Origin: a bacterium | GTDB lineage: Bacteria; Verrucomicrobiota; Verrucomicrobiia; Limisphaerales; J093 | Direction: 5' to 3' | Assembly (NCBI GenBank): GCA_021780105.1 | Contig: JAJXZJ010000030.1 | Coordinates: 29,993 to 93,992, forward strand | DNA length: 64,000 bases | Shown: piece after piece, positions 17,134 to 25,817 of the stretch | Numbering within the stretch: the first letter of the stretch is position 1 | Layout of the letters: every line of letters begins with the position of its first letter | Translations under genes and position numbers: made by a program | Notes under the pieces: model-generated | The model's database searches: none | Told to the model about the DNA's origin: nothing | What the model saw: the letters and a program-made list of their open reading frames with translations, nothing else

Positions 17134-18063
17134 GTGTCCGAAGCCGGCCCCATTTCACCCGCCACGCGTTACTGCGCGGTCTTCGGCCATCCCATCCGGC
17201 ATTCCGCTTCGCCCGCGATGCAAAACGCCGGTCTGACTGCATTGGGCCTGGACTGGCGCTACCTTGCCTTCGACGTGCCGCCCGCCGAACTCCCCGCCGC
17301 GCTGGCCGGGGCACGGGCCATGCGCTTCATCGGCCTGAATCTCACCGTGCCGCACAAATTGCTCGCCGTGGAACTCATGGATGAACTCGATGTCTCGGCG
17401 CGAACCTGGGGCGCGGTGAACACCGTCCGGTTCGAGGCGCGCAACGAGCGTGGCGAATGGCAGCGGCTGGCGGATTTCCCCGAGCCGCCCGCCGCCGAAA
17501 TCCGCGCCTGCGGCTTCAACACGGACGCCGACGCCATCACGCGCGCCTTGCGCGAAGACCTGGGACTTGAGCCGCGCGGGGCACGCGTCGTCCTGCTGGG
17601 CGCGGGCGGCGCCGGCCGCACCGCCGCGTTGAAACTGGCGAGCGACGGCGTCGGTGAATTATTTCTCATCAACCGCACGGTTGAAAAAGCCGCCGCGCTC
17701 GCCGGCGAAATCCGGGAACGCTTTCCCACCGCGCGCGTCGCTGTGGGCTATCCGCGCGACGACGTGGACTTGCTGCTCAACGCCACCTCGCTCGGTCTGA
17801 AGGCGGACGACCCGCTGCCGCTGGACGCCGCCGCGTTTGCGCCGCGGCGGGCGCGCGCGGTGTTCGACATGATCTACCGGCCGGCGATCACCCCGTTGTT
17901 GCAGGCGGCGCAGGCGGCCGGCTGCCAGACGGCGAACGGCCTGGGCATGTTGCTTTACCAGGGCGCCCGCGCGCTGGAAATCTGGACCGGCCGGCCGGCG
18001 CCGGTGGCGTTCATGCGCCGCGCGCTCCAGGAAAACCTCTACGGCGGAGCGGAGCATGTTTGA
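17134..18063 (+). CDS. aroE: Shikimate dehydrogenase (NADP+)
   Basis: 309 residues from a GTG start. Reduces 3-dehydroshikimate to shikimate in the aromatic pathway. The substrate site motifs are FGHPIRHSASPAMQNAG (Ser-x-Ser), NLTVPHKLL (catalytic Lys) and CGFNTDADA (Asp). The nucleotide-binding part has VVLLGAGGAGRTAALKL and LINRTVEKAAAL. The C-terminus, ANGLGMLLYQGARALEIWTG, is typical. It overlaps the prepilin peptidase gene by eight bases, and chorismate synthase of the same pathway lies 1.1 kb further on, on the other strand. Confidence 0.94.
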   Translation: MSEAGPISPATRYCAVFGHPIRHSASPAMQNAGLTALGLDWRYLAFDVPPAELPAALAGARAMRFIGLNLTVPHKLLAVELMDELDVSARTWGAVNTVRFEARNERGEWQRLADFPEPPAAEIRACGFNTDADAITRALREDLGLEPRGARVVLLGAGGAGRTAALKLASDGVGELFLINRTVEKAAALAGEIRERFPTARVAVGYPRDDVDLLLNATSLGLKADDPLPLDAAAFAPRRARAVFDMIYRPAITPLLQAAQAAGCQTANGLGMLLYQGARALEIWTGRPAPVAFMRRALQENLYGGAEHV

Positions 18064-19150
18064 CCCCCAGCACTGGGCGGGCATGCCCTTCCACTTCTGG
18101 TCCGTGGTTTTTTTCGTGCTCGGCGCGATGATCGGCAGTTTTCTCAACGTCTGCATCCACCGGCTGCCGCGCGAGGAAAGCCTCGTCTCACCCGGCTCGC
18201 ATTGTCCGCACTGCGGCACGCCCATTCCGTGGTATCGGAATCTGCCGCTGGTTTCCTGGCTCGCGCTGCGCGGCCGGTGCGCGAACTGCGCCGGGCCAAT
18301 TTCGCCGCGCTATTTCCTCGTCGAGCTGCTGACGGCGCTGCTGTTTCTGGGCTGCTGGCTGGCGTTCGGCGTGCAATCCTGGGCGCTGGCGTTGGTTTAT
18401 TGCGTGCTGCTGGCGGGCCTTGTCGTGGCCACGTTCATTGACTTCGAACACTTCATCATTCCGGACGCGATCACGCTGGGCGGCGTCGGCGTCGGCTTCG
18501 TCGGCTCGTTCCTCGTGCCGGCGTTGCACCGGACGGACGCGCCCACGGTGGCGCTGCAACGGTGTTTCCTCGGTGCAGGTTTTGGCGCGGGCGTGATCTA
18601 CGCCGTCCTGCGTCTGGGCAAATGGCTCCTGGGCAAACAACGCCTGCAGCTCGCGCCTGGATCGCGCGTCATCTTCACGGAAGCCGCGCTGGTGCTGCCG
18701 GACCATGAAATCCCCTACGGCGAACTCTTCTACCGGCCGGCCGACGCCATCCAGCTCGATGCCGCGCAGGTGGAGCTGGTGGACCGCTGCTATTGGAACG
18801 TGCCGGTGCGGCTCACACAAACCACGCTGCGCATCGGCGAGGAGGAATTCCCCACCGAATCGGTGCCGGGCTTTGAAGCGGTCACCGACCGGATCGTCGT
18901 GCCGCGCGAGGCGATGGGCCTGGGCGACGTGAAGTTCATGGCGGCCATCGGCGCGTTCCTGGGCTGGACGGGCGTGTTGTTCACCCTCTTCGCCAGCGCG
19001 CTGCTCGGCTCGGTGGTCGGCGTCACGCTCATCGCGCTCCACCGGCAGGAACGCTCGCGGCCGATTCCCTATGGTCCTTACATCGCCGTGGCGGCGACGA
19101 TCTGGATTTTCGCCGGCGACCGGCTGCTCAAGTGGTGGCTGGGCGTGTGA
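18056..19150 (+). CDS. pilD: Prepilin leader peptidase/N-methyltransferase (type IV) with a central insertion
   Basis: 364 residues. The N-terminal domain has GSFLNVCIHRLPREES and the paired zinc-type motif CPHC...CANC. The aspartyl protease core follows in several membrane segments, with catalytic Asp in FIDFEHFIIPD and in GLGDVKFMAAIGAF. Between the two Asp motifs is an extra soluble-looking block of about 95 residues (about 200-285, containing VIFTEAALVLPDHEIPYGE and EEEFPTESVPGFE). It would process type IV pilin or type II secretion pseudopilin leaders; no pilin gene is in the window. Confidence 0.9.
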   Translation: MFDPQHWAGMPFHFWSVVFFVLGAMIGSFLNVCIHRLPREESLVSPGSHCPHCGTPIPWYRNLPLVSWLALRGRCANCAGPISPRYFLVELLTALLFLGCWLAFGVQSWALALVYCVLLAGLVVATFIDFEHFIIPDAITLGGVGVGFVGSFLVPALHRTDAPTVALQRCFLGAGFGAGVIYAVLRLGKWLLGKQRLQLAPGSRVIFTEAALVLPDHEIPYGELFYRPADAIQLDAAQVELVDRCYWNVPVRLTQTTLRIGEEEFPTESVPGFEAVTDRIVVPREAMGLGDVKFMAAIGAFLGWTGVLFTLFASALLGSVVGVTLIALHRQERSRPIPYGPYIAVAATIWIFAGDRLLKWWLGV

Positions 19151-19162
19151 CGCCCGGCGTGC

Positions 19163-20242
19163 TTACTCACACTGCGCCTTGTGTCGCAAGGCGTGGTCCG
19201 CCAGCACCAGCGCGGTCATCGCCTCGACCATCGGCACCGCGCGCGGCAGCACGCAGGGATCGTGCCGGCCGCGGCCCTTCAACGTCGTGTTGTGGAGCTG
19301 CACGTCCACCGTGGCCTGCTCGTGCATCACCGTGGCCACCGGTTTGAACGCGACGCGGAAATAGATCGTCTCGCCGTTCGAGATGCCGCCCTGGATGCCG
19401 CCGGAGCGGTTGGTCGTCGTCCGCACCCGGCCGCCGCGCATCCGAAACGCGTCGTTGTGTTCGCGGCCGGTCATCGTCACGCCGCCAAAACCGGAGCCTA
19501 TGTCAAAGCCCTTCGACGCCGGCAGGCTCAGCATCGCCTTCGCCAGGTCCGCCTCCAGCCGGTCGAACACCGGTTCGCCCCAGCCGGGCGGCACACCGCG
19601 TGCCACGCCGCCGACGATGCCACCCACGGTGTCGCCCGCCTTGCGCGTCCGTTCGATGAGCCGGATCATTTTCGCCGCCACGGCGGCGTCGGGACAGCGA
19701 ACGATGTTCGACTCGACGGCCGCAGCCGTGACGATTTCCGGGTCCACAGCCGCAACGATCCGTTGCACCTGCGTGACGTAGCCCAGCACCTCGACGCCAC
19801 ACCGCTCGCGCAGCAGTTTTTTCGCGATGGCGCCGGCGGCCACGCGGCCGATGGTTTCCCGCGCGCTGGTGCGGCCACCGCCCGGCCAGGCGCGGATGCC
19901 GAATTTGGCCTGATAGGTGTAATCCGCGTGCGACGGCCGGAACTTGGTGGCCATTTCGGAATATGCCTCCGGCCGGGCGTCCTGGTTGCGCACCCAAAGG
20001 CAAATCGGCGTGCCGAGCGTCCGGCCCTCGAACGTGCCGGAAAGGATTTCCACGCAATCCGCCTCCTGCCGCGGCGTGACGATGCGCGACTGGCCGGGCC
20101 GGCGGCGGTCAAGATCGGGCTGGATGTCCGCCTCGGTCAACGCGAGCCGGGGCGGGCAGCCGTCCACCACCACGCCCACGCCGCCGCCGTGGGACTCGCC
20201 CCAGGTGGTGACGCGGAACAAATGACCGAAGGTGTTCGCCAT
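19163..20242 (-). CDS. aroC: Chorismate synthase
   Basis: 359 residues, the usual length. Converts EPSP to chorismate with reduced FMN. All three family signatures are visible: [17 protein letters not shown] near the N-terminus, [40 protein letters not shown] (spanning about 105-145) and the C-terminal [18 protein letters not shown]. It converges on the prepilin peptidase gene, 12 bases away. Confidence 0.96.
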   Translation of the reverse strand: MANTFGHLFRVTTWGESHGGGVGVVVDGCPPRLALTEADIQPDLDRRRPGQSRIVTPRQEADCVEILSGTFEGRTLGTPICLWVRNQDARPEAYSEMATKFRPSHADYTYQAKFGIRAWPGGGRTSARETIGRVAAGAIAKKLLRERCGVEVLGYVTQVQRIVAAVDPEIVTAAAVESNIVRCPDAAVAAKMIRLIERTRKAGDTVGGIVGGVARGVPPGWGEPVFDRLEADLAKAMLSLPASKGFDIGSGFGGVTMTGREHNDAFRMRGGRVRTTTNRSGGIQGGISNGETIYFRVAFKPVATVMHEQATVDVQLHNTTLKGRGRHDPCVLPRAVPMVEAMTALVLADHALRHKAQCE

Positions 20243-20335
20243 GCCGCGAGCGTGCGCGAAAACCGCCCGCGGGTCAACCCGACGGCCGTGCGCGCCCCGC
20301 CATGCGCCCCCCCGGCAGCGACGTTGTTGCCGGCG

Positions 20336-20971
20336 TCACCGCGCCAGCCGCCACCGGCAGAAACCGCCCAGTGTAAGGCCGAATATCAGATGCGCGCTCG
20401 CGGTCAGAAACACGAAGCGTCCGTTGAGCGCCAGACCGAAGAACGCAGCGTAGGGCGTGAGCAGCAACATGCCTTCGATGAACAAGGCCCACAGCACCGG
20501 TCCCCAGAACAACCACGGCCGCCGGAAGACGCTCACGCCGGCGAGAAACATGATGCCCAGCGCCGCGCCGTTCGAGAAGTGATACGTCCAGCCCACCGAA
20601 TGCACCAGCCAGCGCGGTTGCGTGGCGCCAAGCAGGAGTTCGCCGAAGCGCGGAAACATCTTGAAGAGCGGTTCGCCGTGCAGCACGTAGGGCAGCCGAT
20701 ACAAGTCGTAGGCAAAGGCCGCCAGCACGCCGCCCGTCGCGCCCTGCACGATCCAGGTGTGCGGGTTGTTCAGGCCGGGCGCGTCGTGGCGGTGCCGCCA
20801 CGCCAGGAAGACGAGCAGCGCGGTGGCCGGCGGCAGCCCGCACATGCCAAACATCCGCATGGTCCACAGCCCGTAAAACTGGCCGAGCAGGCAGGCAAAG
20901 GAGGAAAACGCCAGGAGGAACACGACCAGACGCGTGCCCGGCAGCGGCGGAACATTCACGAGTGAGCGCAT
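20336..20971 (-). CDS. Integral membrane protein of unknown function
   Basis: 211 residues from the ATG at 20971. About six hydrophobic segments cover most of the length (LVVFLLAFSSFACLLG, PPATALLVFLAW, GATGGVLAAFAYDLY, GAALGIMFLAGV, WALFIEGMLLLTPYAAFFGL, SAHLIFGLTLGGF). A conserved-looking HSVGWTYHFSNGAALG stretch with two His residues lies mid-protein. I do not recognise the family. It lies upstream of aroC on the same strand with a 93-base gap. Confidence 0.7.
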   Translation of the reverse strand: MRSLVNVPPLPGTRLVVFLLAFSSFACLLGQFYGLWTMRMFGMCGLPPATALLVFLAWRHRHDAPGLNNPHTWIVQGATGGVLAAFAYDLYRLPYVLHGEPLFKMFPRFGELLLGATQPRWLVHSVGWTYHFSNGAALGIMFLAGVSVFRRPWLFWGPVLWALFIEGMLLLTPYAAFFGLALNGRFVFLTASAHLIFGLTLGGFCRWRLAR

Positions 20972-21718
20972 AACGGTCAAACGGCTCCAAGCTCCGTCAC
21001 GACCGCGGAAAAGCAAGCGCGGTGGACCCCGGCCGTTATCGCTGGGATGTCCGCATTCCTCCAACCCCGCCCTCGCCGCGGCTCCGCGACCCGGCGATGA
21101 AGTTTGATCCGCCTTTCTGCGTCCGTAACGCGTCCGTTCGCCGGGGCCGCCTGCCCACTGCGCCAGCCGACGACGATGGGATCGAACAAACGTTGAACCG
21201 GGCGCACCTTGGCACTGCCGCCACGCCATGCCGGAAAACGGAGCGCCGGCCGGCGGCCGGCTTGCGGACGGGCCTGGTTCATCAGGAACATGCCGTTCGC
21301 GACCCCGTCCCAAACCGGCTGGAAGCCGGCGCTCCGGCGGTGTGTCAAGGTTGCACCCCTTGGACCGTGGAACCGCGCCTGCCGCAACGAGCTTGACCCG
21401 GCGATGGCGATACAGAAGAGTGCGCCATGCACAAACGTGGACACTCTCCCGACACGTCGTTGAGGGTGAATTTCCGCCCGGTGTGGCGGACAACCACAGA
21501 CAAGGTTCATGGGCACAGCCACGAGATCAACGAACTGCCAAGTCAACGAACCGGCGGACGTCACGCCGTGGACACCGGCCGCCGCCGACGTTACGGATCG
21601 TCGGCCGCAACCAGGAATCCGCCGCGTCCGCCGCGCCGCCGGATCACCTGTATTCGGATGGCCCGGCCATCTCAAACGTCTGGCCAAGCACCCGACGGCG
21701 ATAACCTTGGTGACCGGG
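20972..21718. other. Intergenic stretch of about 750 bases holding an inverted repeat
   Basis: No convincing gene on either strand; reading frames give Arg/Ala-rich noise. It contains the inverted repeat listed separately. The sequence looks like decayed or repeat-type DNA of the kind that fills gaps in verrucomicrobial genomes. Confidence 0.5.
21239..21336. repeat. Inverted repeat with 24-25-base arms
   Basis: The left arm starts CGGAGCGCCGGC and the right arm ends GCCGGCGCTCCG; each arm also carries a GCCGG/CCGGC inner part (AAGCCGGC and AACCGGCT sides). About 50 bases separate them. The arms pair over roughly 20 of 25 positions. The GCCGGCTTCCAGCCGG style of sequence recurs as a dispersed repeat in this phylum. 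Confidence 0.6.
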
Positions 21719-22456
21719 ATGAATCGAAACGTGCTCCTTTGCCTGGCGATCCTGGGCACCTGCGCCCGCGCGGAGGAATCGAACGAGTCAACCAACCGCA
21801 TCCCGTGGCGGCCCGCCCCGGCGGACATCGTCGCCCCGGCGGGCCTGCCGGAAATGGGGAAGTGGATGTTCGATGCCCGGAAACAGCCGGCGCAATGGCT
21901 CGGTGAGCGGTATCAGGGACGCAACCTGCGCGAACCCATCAACCTGATCATCGTGGACGATCTGGCGGACTCCGCGGCCCAGGCCAGGGAACGGCTGTTT
22001 CACAACTTCAAGGAAGTGGGCTTCCTCGTTCGCGAAGGCCATTCCGCAGGCTACCAGGGCTACATCGCGGGCCGCCTCTATCCGCAAATCCCGGAAGGGG
22101 GCAAGGTCGCCTTTTCCGACAAGCCATTCGAATTCGGCAACAATCACGGCCGCCTCTTTGGACCGCATCCCTTCCAGGGCGGATGGCTCTTTATCGGGGC
22201 GGTCAGCCGGGAACGAATCGAGCCGCTGCAAAAGGTCAAACATCGCTACGTGTCGTTCAACCGGGCGCGCGACACGTTGGTCCAGCGACTCGATCTGATG
22301 ACGAGCTACAAAGTCGCGGCATTCTCCTGCCTCAGCAATGCCGTGATCGGCGACGGCAAAATCTCCACCGGCGATCATGACACGATCGCCGTGCTGCTGC
22401 GAACGGTTCCGACCGATTTCGTGACGGCGCCACCACGCAAGGAACGACCGCAATGA
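21719..22456 (+). CDS. Secreted protein resembling the LssY C-terminal domain
   Basis: 245 residues from the ATG at 21719, chosen because a signal peptide (NVLLCLAILGTCARA) begins there. The body shows the order of motifs I associate with LssY-like C-terminal domains: EPINLIIVDDLADSAAQA, then a central NNHGRLFGPHPFQGGWLFIG, then VKHRYVSFNRARDTLV. The match is by pattern only. It stands alone, after the repeat-rich gap. Function unknown. Confidence 0.65.
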   Translation: MNRNVLLCLAILGTCARAEESNESTNRIPWRPAPADIVAPAGLPEMGKWMFDARKQPAQWLGERYQGRNLREPINLIIVDDLADSAAQARERLFHNFKEVGFLVREGHSAGYQGYIAGRLYPQIPEGGKVAFSDKPFEFGNNHGRLFGPHPFQGGWLFIGAVSRERIEPLQKVKHRYVSFNRARDTLVQRLDLMTSYKVAAFSCLSNAVIGDGKISTGDHDTIAVLLRTVPTDFVTAPPRKERPQ

Positions 22457-22588
22457 CGAGGTTCACTCCGCCCGGTGCGGATGGCGTATCGCCGCCGTGG
22501 CACGCGGGACGCGCGCTTCCCCTCCACCCCGCCACAAAACACGGCCGGGGAATCCGGCCCCGCCAGGAATCCTCCCTGTGCCCGCGCG

Positions 22589-22831
22589 TCAGCTCGCCGG
22601 TTTTTGCAGCGGGTGCCGGTAGCGGCGCTTGAACCGGTTGCAGGACGACATGGCGGTCTTGCCGTCGTCGTTTTCCCAGACTTCGTCGTAACGCGGCTGG
22701 CGCGGCCGGGCGCGAAGTTTTCGTTCCTTCAAGATGTTGCCCTGATCGTCGCAATCCACCTCCCAGAAGCGCGCCGTTTGGCGCGGGTCCAACCGATTCG
22801 ACAGAATCACCAGAATTGTTCGTTTCTTCAT
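22589..22831 (-). CDS. Small hypothetical protein
   Basis: 80 residues, basic and Trp/Arg-rich. It begins MKKRTILVILSNRLDPRQTA, with a mid-section RFWEVDCDDQGNILKERKL and a C-terminus rich in Arg and Lys. Codon use fits the surrounding genes. It is divergent from the FIST gene. No known domain is recognised. Confidence 0.6.
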   Translation of the reverse strand: MKKRTILVILSNRLDPRQTARFWEVDCDDQGNILKERKLRARPRQPRYDEVWENDDGKTAMSSCNRFKRRYRHPLQKPAS

Positions 22832-22939
22832 GTAGCCGGCAAAGGTGGGATTTTGATGGACCGGATGCGGGCGTCAACTGCCGTTTGTGCCGGGCGCAGT
22901 TCCATTTACATTTGCCGGAGCACGCTCTAGCCTGTCGCC

Positions 22940-24133
22940 ATGCAGATTGAGTCCAACGAATTCTCCGTCGCCGCCCACTGGAGTGGCGGGTTCGACGAGC
23001 GGGGTTTGCAGAACTGGGCCGAGGAATTGCGCGTCCGGCTGAGCCGGCCGGTCACGTTCGGCCTGGTGTTTCTGACGCCGGCGTTGTTCGCGCACGCGAG
23101 CCAGGTGCTGGAAATCCTCCGCGTCCACGCCCGGATTCCGTTGCTGGCGGGCTGTTCCAGCACGAGCCTGGTGGCCGGCGAGGAGGAACTGGAGAATGAC
23201 CAGGGCCTCGTGGTGGGGCTTTACCATCTGCCGGGCGCGCGCCTGACGGCCACCCGCTTCACGCAGTCGCAGGTGGAGGAAGCCAACGGCCCCGGTTACT
23301 GGCACCTGGAAACCGGCGTGGGCGTGGAGCAGACCAACGGCTGGCTCGCGCTGGCGGATCCGTTCCACCTCGACAGCGAGTCGTGGCTGGCAGGCTGGAA
23401 CGAGGCGTATCCGGCCGTGCCCACGCTCGGCGGCCTGGCCAGCGGCGACATGTCCGAGCAACGCACCCAGGTTTACCTGAACGGCGACGTGTTCGAGGAC
23501 GGCGGCGTGGCCATCTCCTTCGGCGGCGACGTGCGGCTGGAAGGCGTCATCTCCCAAGGCTGCACGCCGATCGGTGACGTGTGGACGATCACCAAGGCGG
23601 AGGGCAATTTGATTCAGGAAATCGGCAACCGCCCCGCGTATCAGGTCCTCGTGGAGACGTTCAATTCGCTCCCGGAAGAACAGCAGAAACGCGCCCAGGG
23701 CAACCTGTTCGTCGGCCTGGTCATCAACGAATACAAGGAGGATTTTCAGCGCGGTGATTTTCTCATCCGCAACCTGCTGGGCGGCGATCCGAAGTCCGGC
23801 GTGCTGGCGGTGGGCGCCCGGCCGCGCGCCGGGCAGTCCGTGCAATTTCAGTGCCACGACGCCACCGCGGCGACCGAGGACATGAAGGTGCTGCTCGGTC
23901 AAACGCGCCGGCGCATCGGCAAATCGCCGATTTACGGCGGCTGCCTCTGTTGCTGCAACGGCCGCGGCGCCCGGCTGTTCGGCGCGCCCAATCACGACGC
24001 CGGCCTCGCGCAGCAAAACTTCGGGCCGCTGGGCCTGGCCGGCTTCTTCTGCAACGGCGAAATCGGCCCGGTGGGCAACCGTAATTTCCTCCACGGCTAT
24101 ACGGCGTCGCTGGCGCTGTTTCTCCCCAAGTGA
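22940..24133 (+). CDS. FIST domain sensory protein
   Basis: 397 residues with no signal peptide. The FIST N-terminal domain covers about 25-215 (FGLVFLTPALFAHASQVLEI, LLAGCSSTSLVAGEEE, TLGGLASGD, VYLNGDVFEDGGVAISFGG). The FIST C-terminal domain covers about 220-375 (GCTPIGDVWTITKAEGNLI, YKEDFQRGDFLIRNLLGGD, then YGGCLCCCNGRGARLFG and GFFCNGEIGPVG). FIST proteins are proposed to sense small ligands and often sit with signalling proteins. Here it overlaps trmB by four bases (GTGA), which suggests co-expression rather than a shared pathway. Confidence 0.88.
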   Translation: MQIESNEFSVAAHWSGGFDERGLQNWAEELRVRLSRPVTFGLVFLTPALFAHASQVLEILRVHARIPLLAGCSSTSLVAGEEELENDQGLVVGLYHLPGARLTATRFTQSQVEEANGPGYWHLETGVGVEQTNGWLALADPFHLDSESWLAGWNEAYPAVPTLGGLASGDMSEQRTQVYLNGDVFEDGGVAISFGGDVRLEGVISQGCTPIGDVWTITKAEGNLIQEIGNRPAYQVLVETFNSLPEEQQKRAQGNLFVGLVINEYKEDFQRGDFLIRNLLGGDPKSGVLAVGARPRAGQSVQFQCHDATAATEDMKVLLGQTRRRIGKSPIYGGCLCCCNGRGARLFGAPNHDAGLAQQNFGPLGLAGFFCNGEIGPVGNRNFLHGYTASLALFLPK

Positions 24134-24750
24134 GCCAGCCTGCCCTGCCCGCCGCGGCCGTGCCCACGCTGTTGCACCGGCTCACCTCGGTGGTGGACCG
24201 GCTCGATTTCACAGCCCTGTTTTCGCGCGTCCAGCCGGTGGAAGTCGAACTCGGCAGCGGCGACGGTTCGTTTTTGCTCGCTTACGCCGCGTTGCACCCG
24301 GAACGCAATTTCCTCGGCCTCGAGCGGCTGCTCGGCCGGCTGCGCAAGCTCGACCGCAAAGGCCGTCGCGCCGGGTTGACGAATCTCCGCGGCCTGCGCA
24401 TCGAGGCGGCCTACGCGGTGGAATACCTGCTGCCGCCCGGCGCCGTGGCGGCATTGCATATTTACTTTCCCGATCCGTGGCCGAAGCGCCGGCACTGGCG
24501 CCGCCGGCTGGTGAACGAACGGTTTCCGGCGCTCGCCGGCCGCGCGCTGACGCCAGGTGGCTGCGTGTTTCTCCGCACGGACAACGTGGAGTATTTCGCG
24601 CAAATGCAGGCGGTGTTCGCGCGCAGCGACGTTTTCCGACCGGTGGAAACGCCGGCCGAACTGAGCGCCATGACGACCGATTTCGAGCGGGATTTTCTTG
24701 CCCAAGGCGTGCCCACCAACCGCGCGGCGTATCAGCGCGTCGCGGCCTGA
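24130..24750 (+). CDS. trmB: tRNA (guanine-N7-)-methyltransferase
   Basis: 206 residues from a GTG that overlaps the FIST stop. It adds the N7 methyl group to G46 of tRNA using SAM. Motifs: VEVELGSGDGSFLLAYA (SAM loop), NFLGLERLLGRLRKL, the TrmB signature HIYFPDPWPKRRHWRRRLVN, and GGCVFLRTDNVEYF. The C-terminus DFERDFLAQGVPTNRAAYQR, close to the family TxxE/YExxF region, is present. Confidence 0.93.
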   Translation: MSQPALPAAAVPTLLHRLTSVVDRLDFTALFSRVQPVEVELGSGDGSFLLAYAALHPERNFLGLERLLGRLRKLDRKGRRAGLTNLRGLRIEAAYAVEYLLPPGAVAALHIYFPDPWPKRRHWRRRLVNERFPALAGRALTPGGCVFLRTDNVEYFAQMQAVFARSDVFRPVETPAELSAMTTDFERDFLAQGVPTNRAAYQRVAA

Positions 24751-24921
24751 GCGCGGCGCAGTTCAGACATCAATCACCGGCCCGCCGCGTCGTGCAGCGG
24801 CTGGACAGCTTGAGAAGAAGCCCGCCTGCACATTAATCACCAGCACGGCTGCCGGTGTTGGAATTGTCGTCGCATGATGAAGACGGGCAAAACGTCAGGC
24901 GTATTTGTTTCAACAAAATCA

Positions 24922-24951
24922 TTGACGCACTTTGGAGGGGAAGGACATAAT
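24922..24951 (+). promoter_or_regulatory. Promoter-like sequence in the gap after trmB
   Basis: TTGACG, an 18-base spacer, CATAAT. It faces the uroporphyrinogen decarboxylase remnant and drives no intact gene I can see. The remainder of 24751-25180 holds no recognisable gene. Confidence 0.4.
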
Positions 24952-25180
24952 CGCCCTCGTCAGCTCAAGGCATATTGGTCCGCAGAAACAAGGAATCTTT
25001 GTGGACGGGTGGGCAATCCAGACAACCGCAGCGGAAACCAGGGTCAAGCCGGCCAGTGGCCCAGCCGATGACCTGCAACCTGGCACGGCCGGTTCTCGAA
25101 CGATCCTCGAAGGATGACCGGCGCAAGTCCCGGCCGCTCCCAGCTCCCAGCTCCCTGTGCGCCGAACGGCCGGAGTGGGT

Positions 25181-25658
25181 CCACTTCCAGTGCCGCACCT
25201 TCACCGATTTCTACCTGGTCATCAGCGACCTGGGTTCGCAACGCGATCCGCTGATGTCGCTGGGCATGTTCCGGCAGTTTGTGGCGCCTTACCTGAAGGA
25301 GATGGTCAAGCGCATCCACAGCCCGGGTGGAAAGGCGCTGTTCCATAGCTGCGGCCTGGTGCGTCCCTTCATTCCCGACCTGATCAGCCTGGGTGTGGGC
25401 GTGCTCGATTCCATCCAGCCCACCGGCCCGGAAATGCAGCCGGAGGGATTGAAGCGCGACCTCGGCGAGCGGCTGAGTTTTCACGGCGGTCTGGACATGC
25501 AGAACCTGCTGCCGCACGGGTCTTCCGCCCAAGTCGAGGCGGAAGCCCGTCGTTACTGTGAAGTGGCCGGCGTGGGAGGTGGCCCTATCCTCGGTCCCGC
25601 TCATCGGTTTCAGCCCGACTTGCCGCCCGAGAATATTCTGGCGGTTTATCGGGCCTGA
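25181..25658 (+). pseudogene. Remnant of a uroporphyrinogen decarboxylase-like gene (C-terminal half)
   Basis: The frame ending at 25658 reads as the last 155-160 residues of a UroD-family (methyltransferase-type) protein: DFYLVISDLGSQRDPLMSLG, FRQFVAPYLKEMVKRIHSPG, KALFHSCGLVRPFIPDLISL, DSIQPTGPEMQPEGLKRD and LSFHGGLDMQNLLPHGS. Family members are about 340-400 residues, so the N-terminal half is missing. The upstream in-frame sequence (24975-25180) is not UroD-like. It is a truncated copy, not closely similar to the intact UroD-like gene at 27.7-28.7 kb. The 159 bases to the next gene look like further decayed coding sequence. Confidence 0.75.
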
Positions 25659-25817
25659 CTTCGCAAACGTTGCGACAGGGAAAATACGGGGTGGCCATGG
25701 CGACACGGATTCCCCGGCTTCGGGCGGGCGAAGCTTGCCACGGTCATCCGCGGTTATCGCGAGATGGTCTCCGCCGGGTGGGCGCTGCCATGGTTTTGGC
25801 TGGTCGAGCCGGTGCCA

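Noticed and set aside
24975..25180. N-terminal extension of the UroD-like frame to an upstream ATG
   Set aside because: The in-frame sequence before about 25181 has no UroD similarity and looks non-coding. Treating the whole frame as an intact gene would be wrong.
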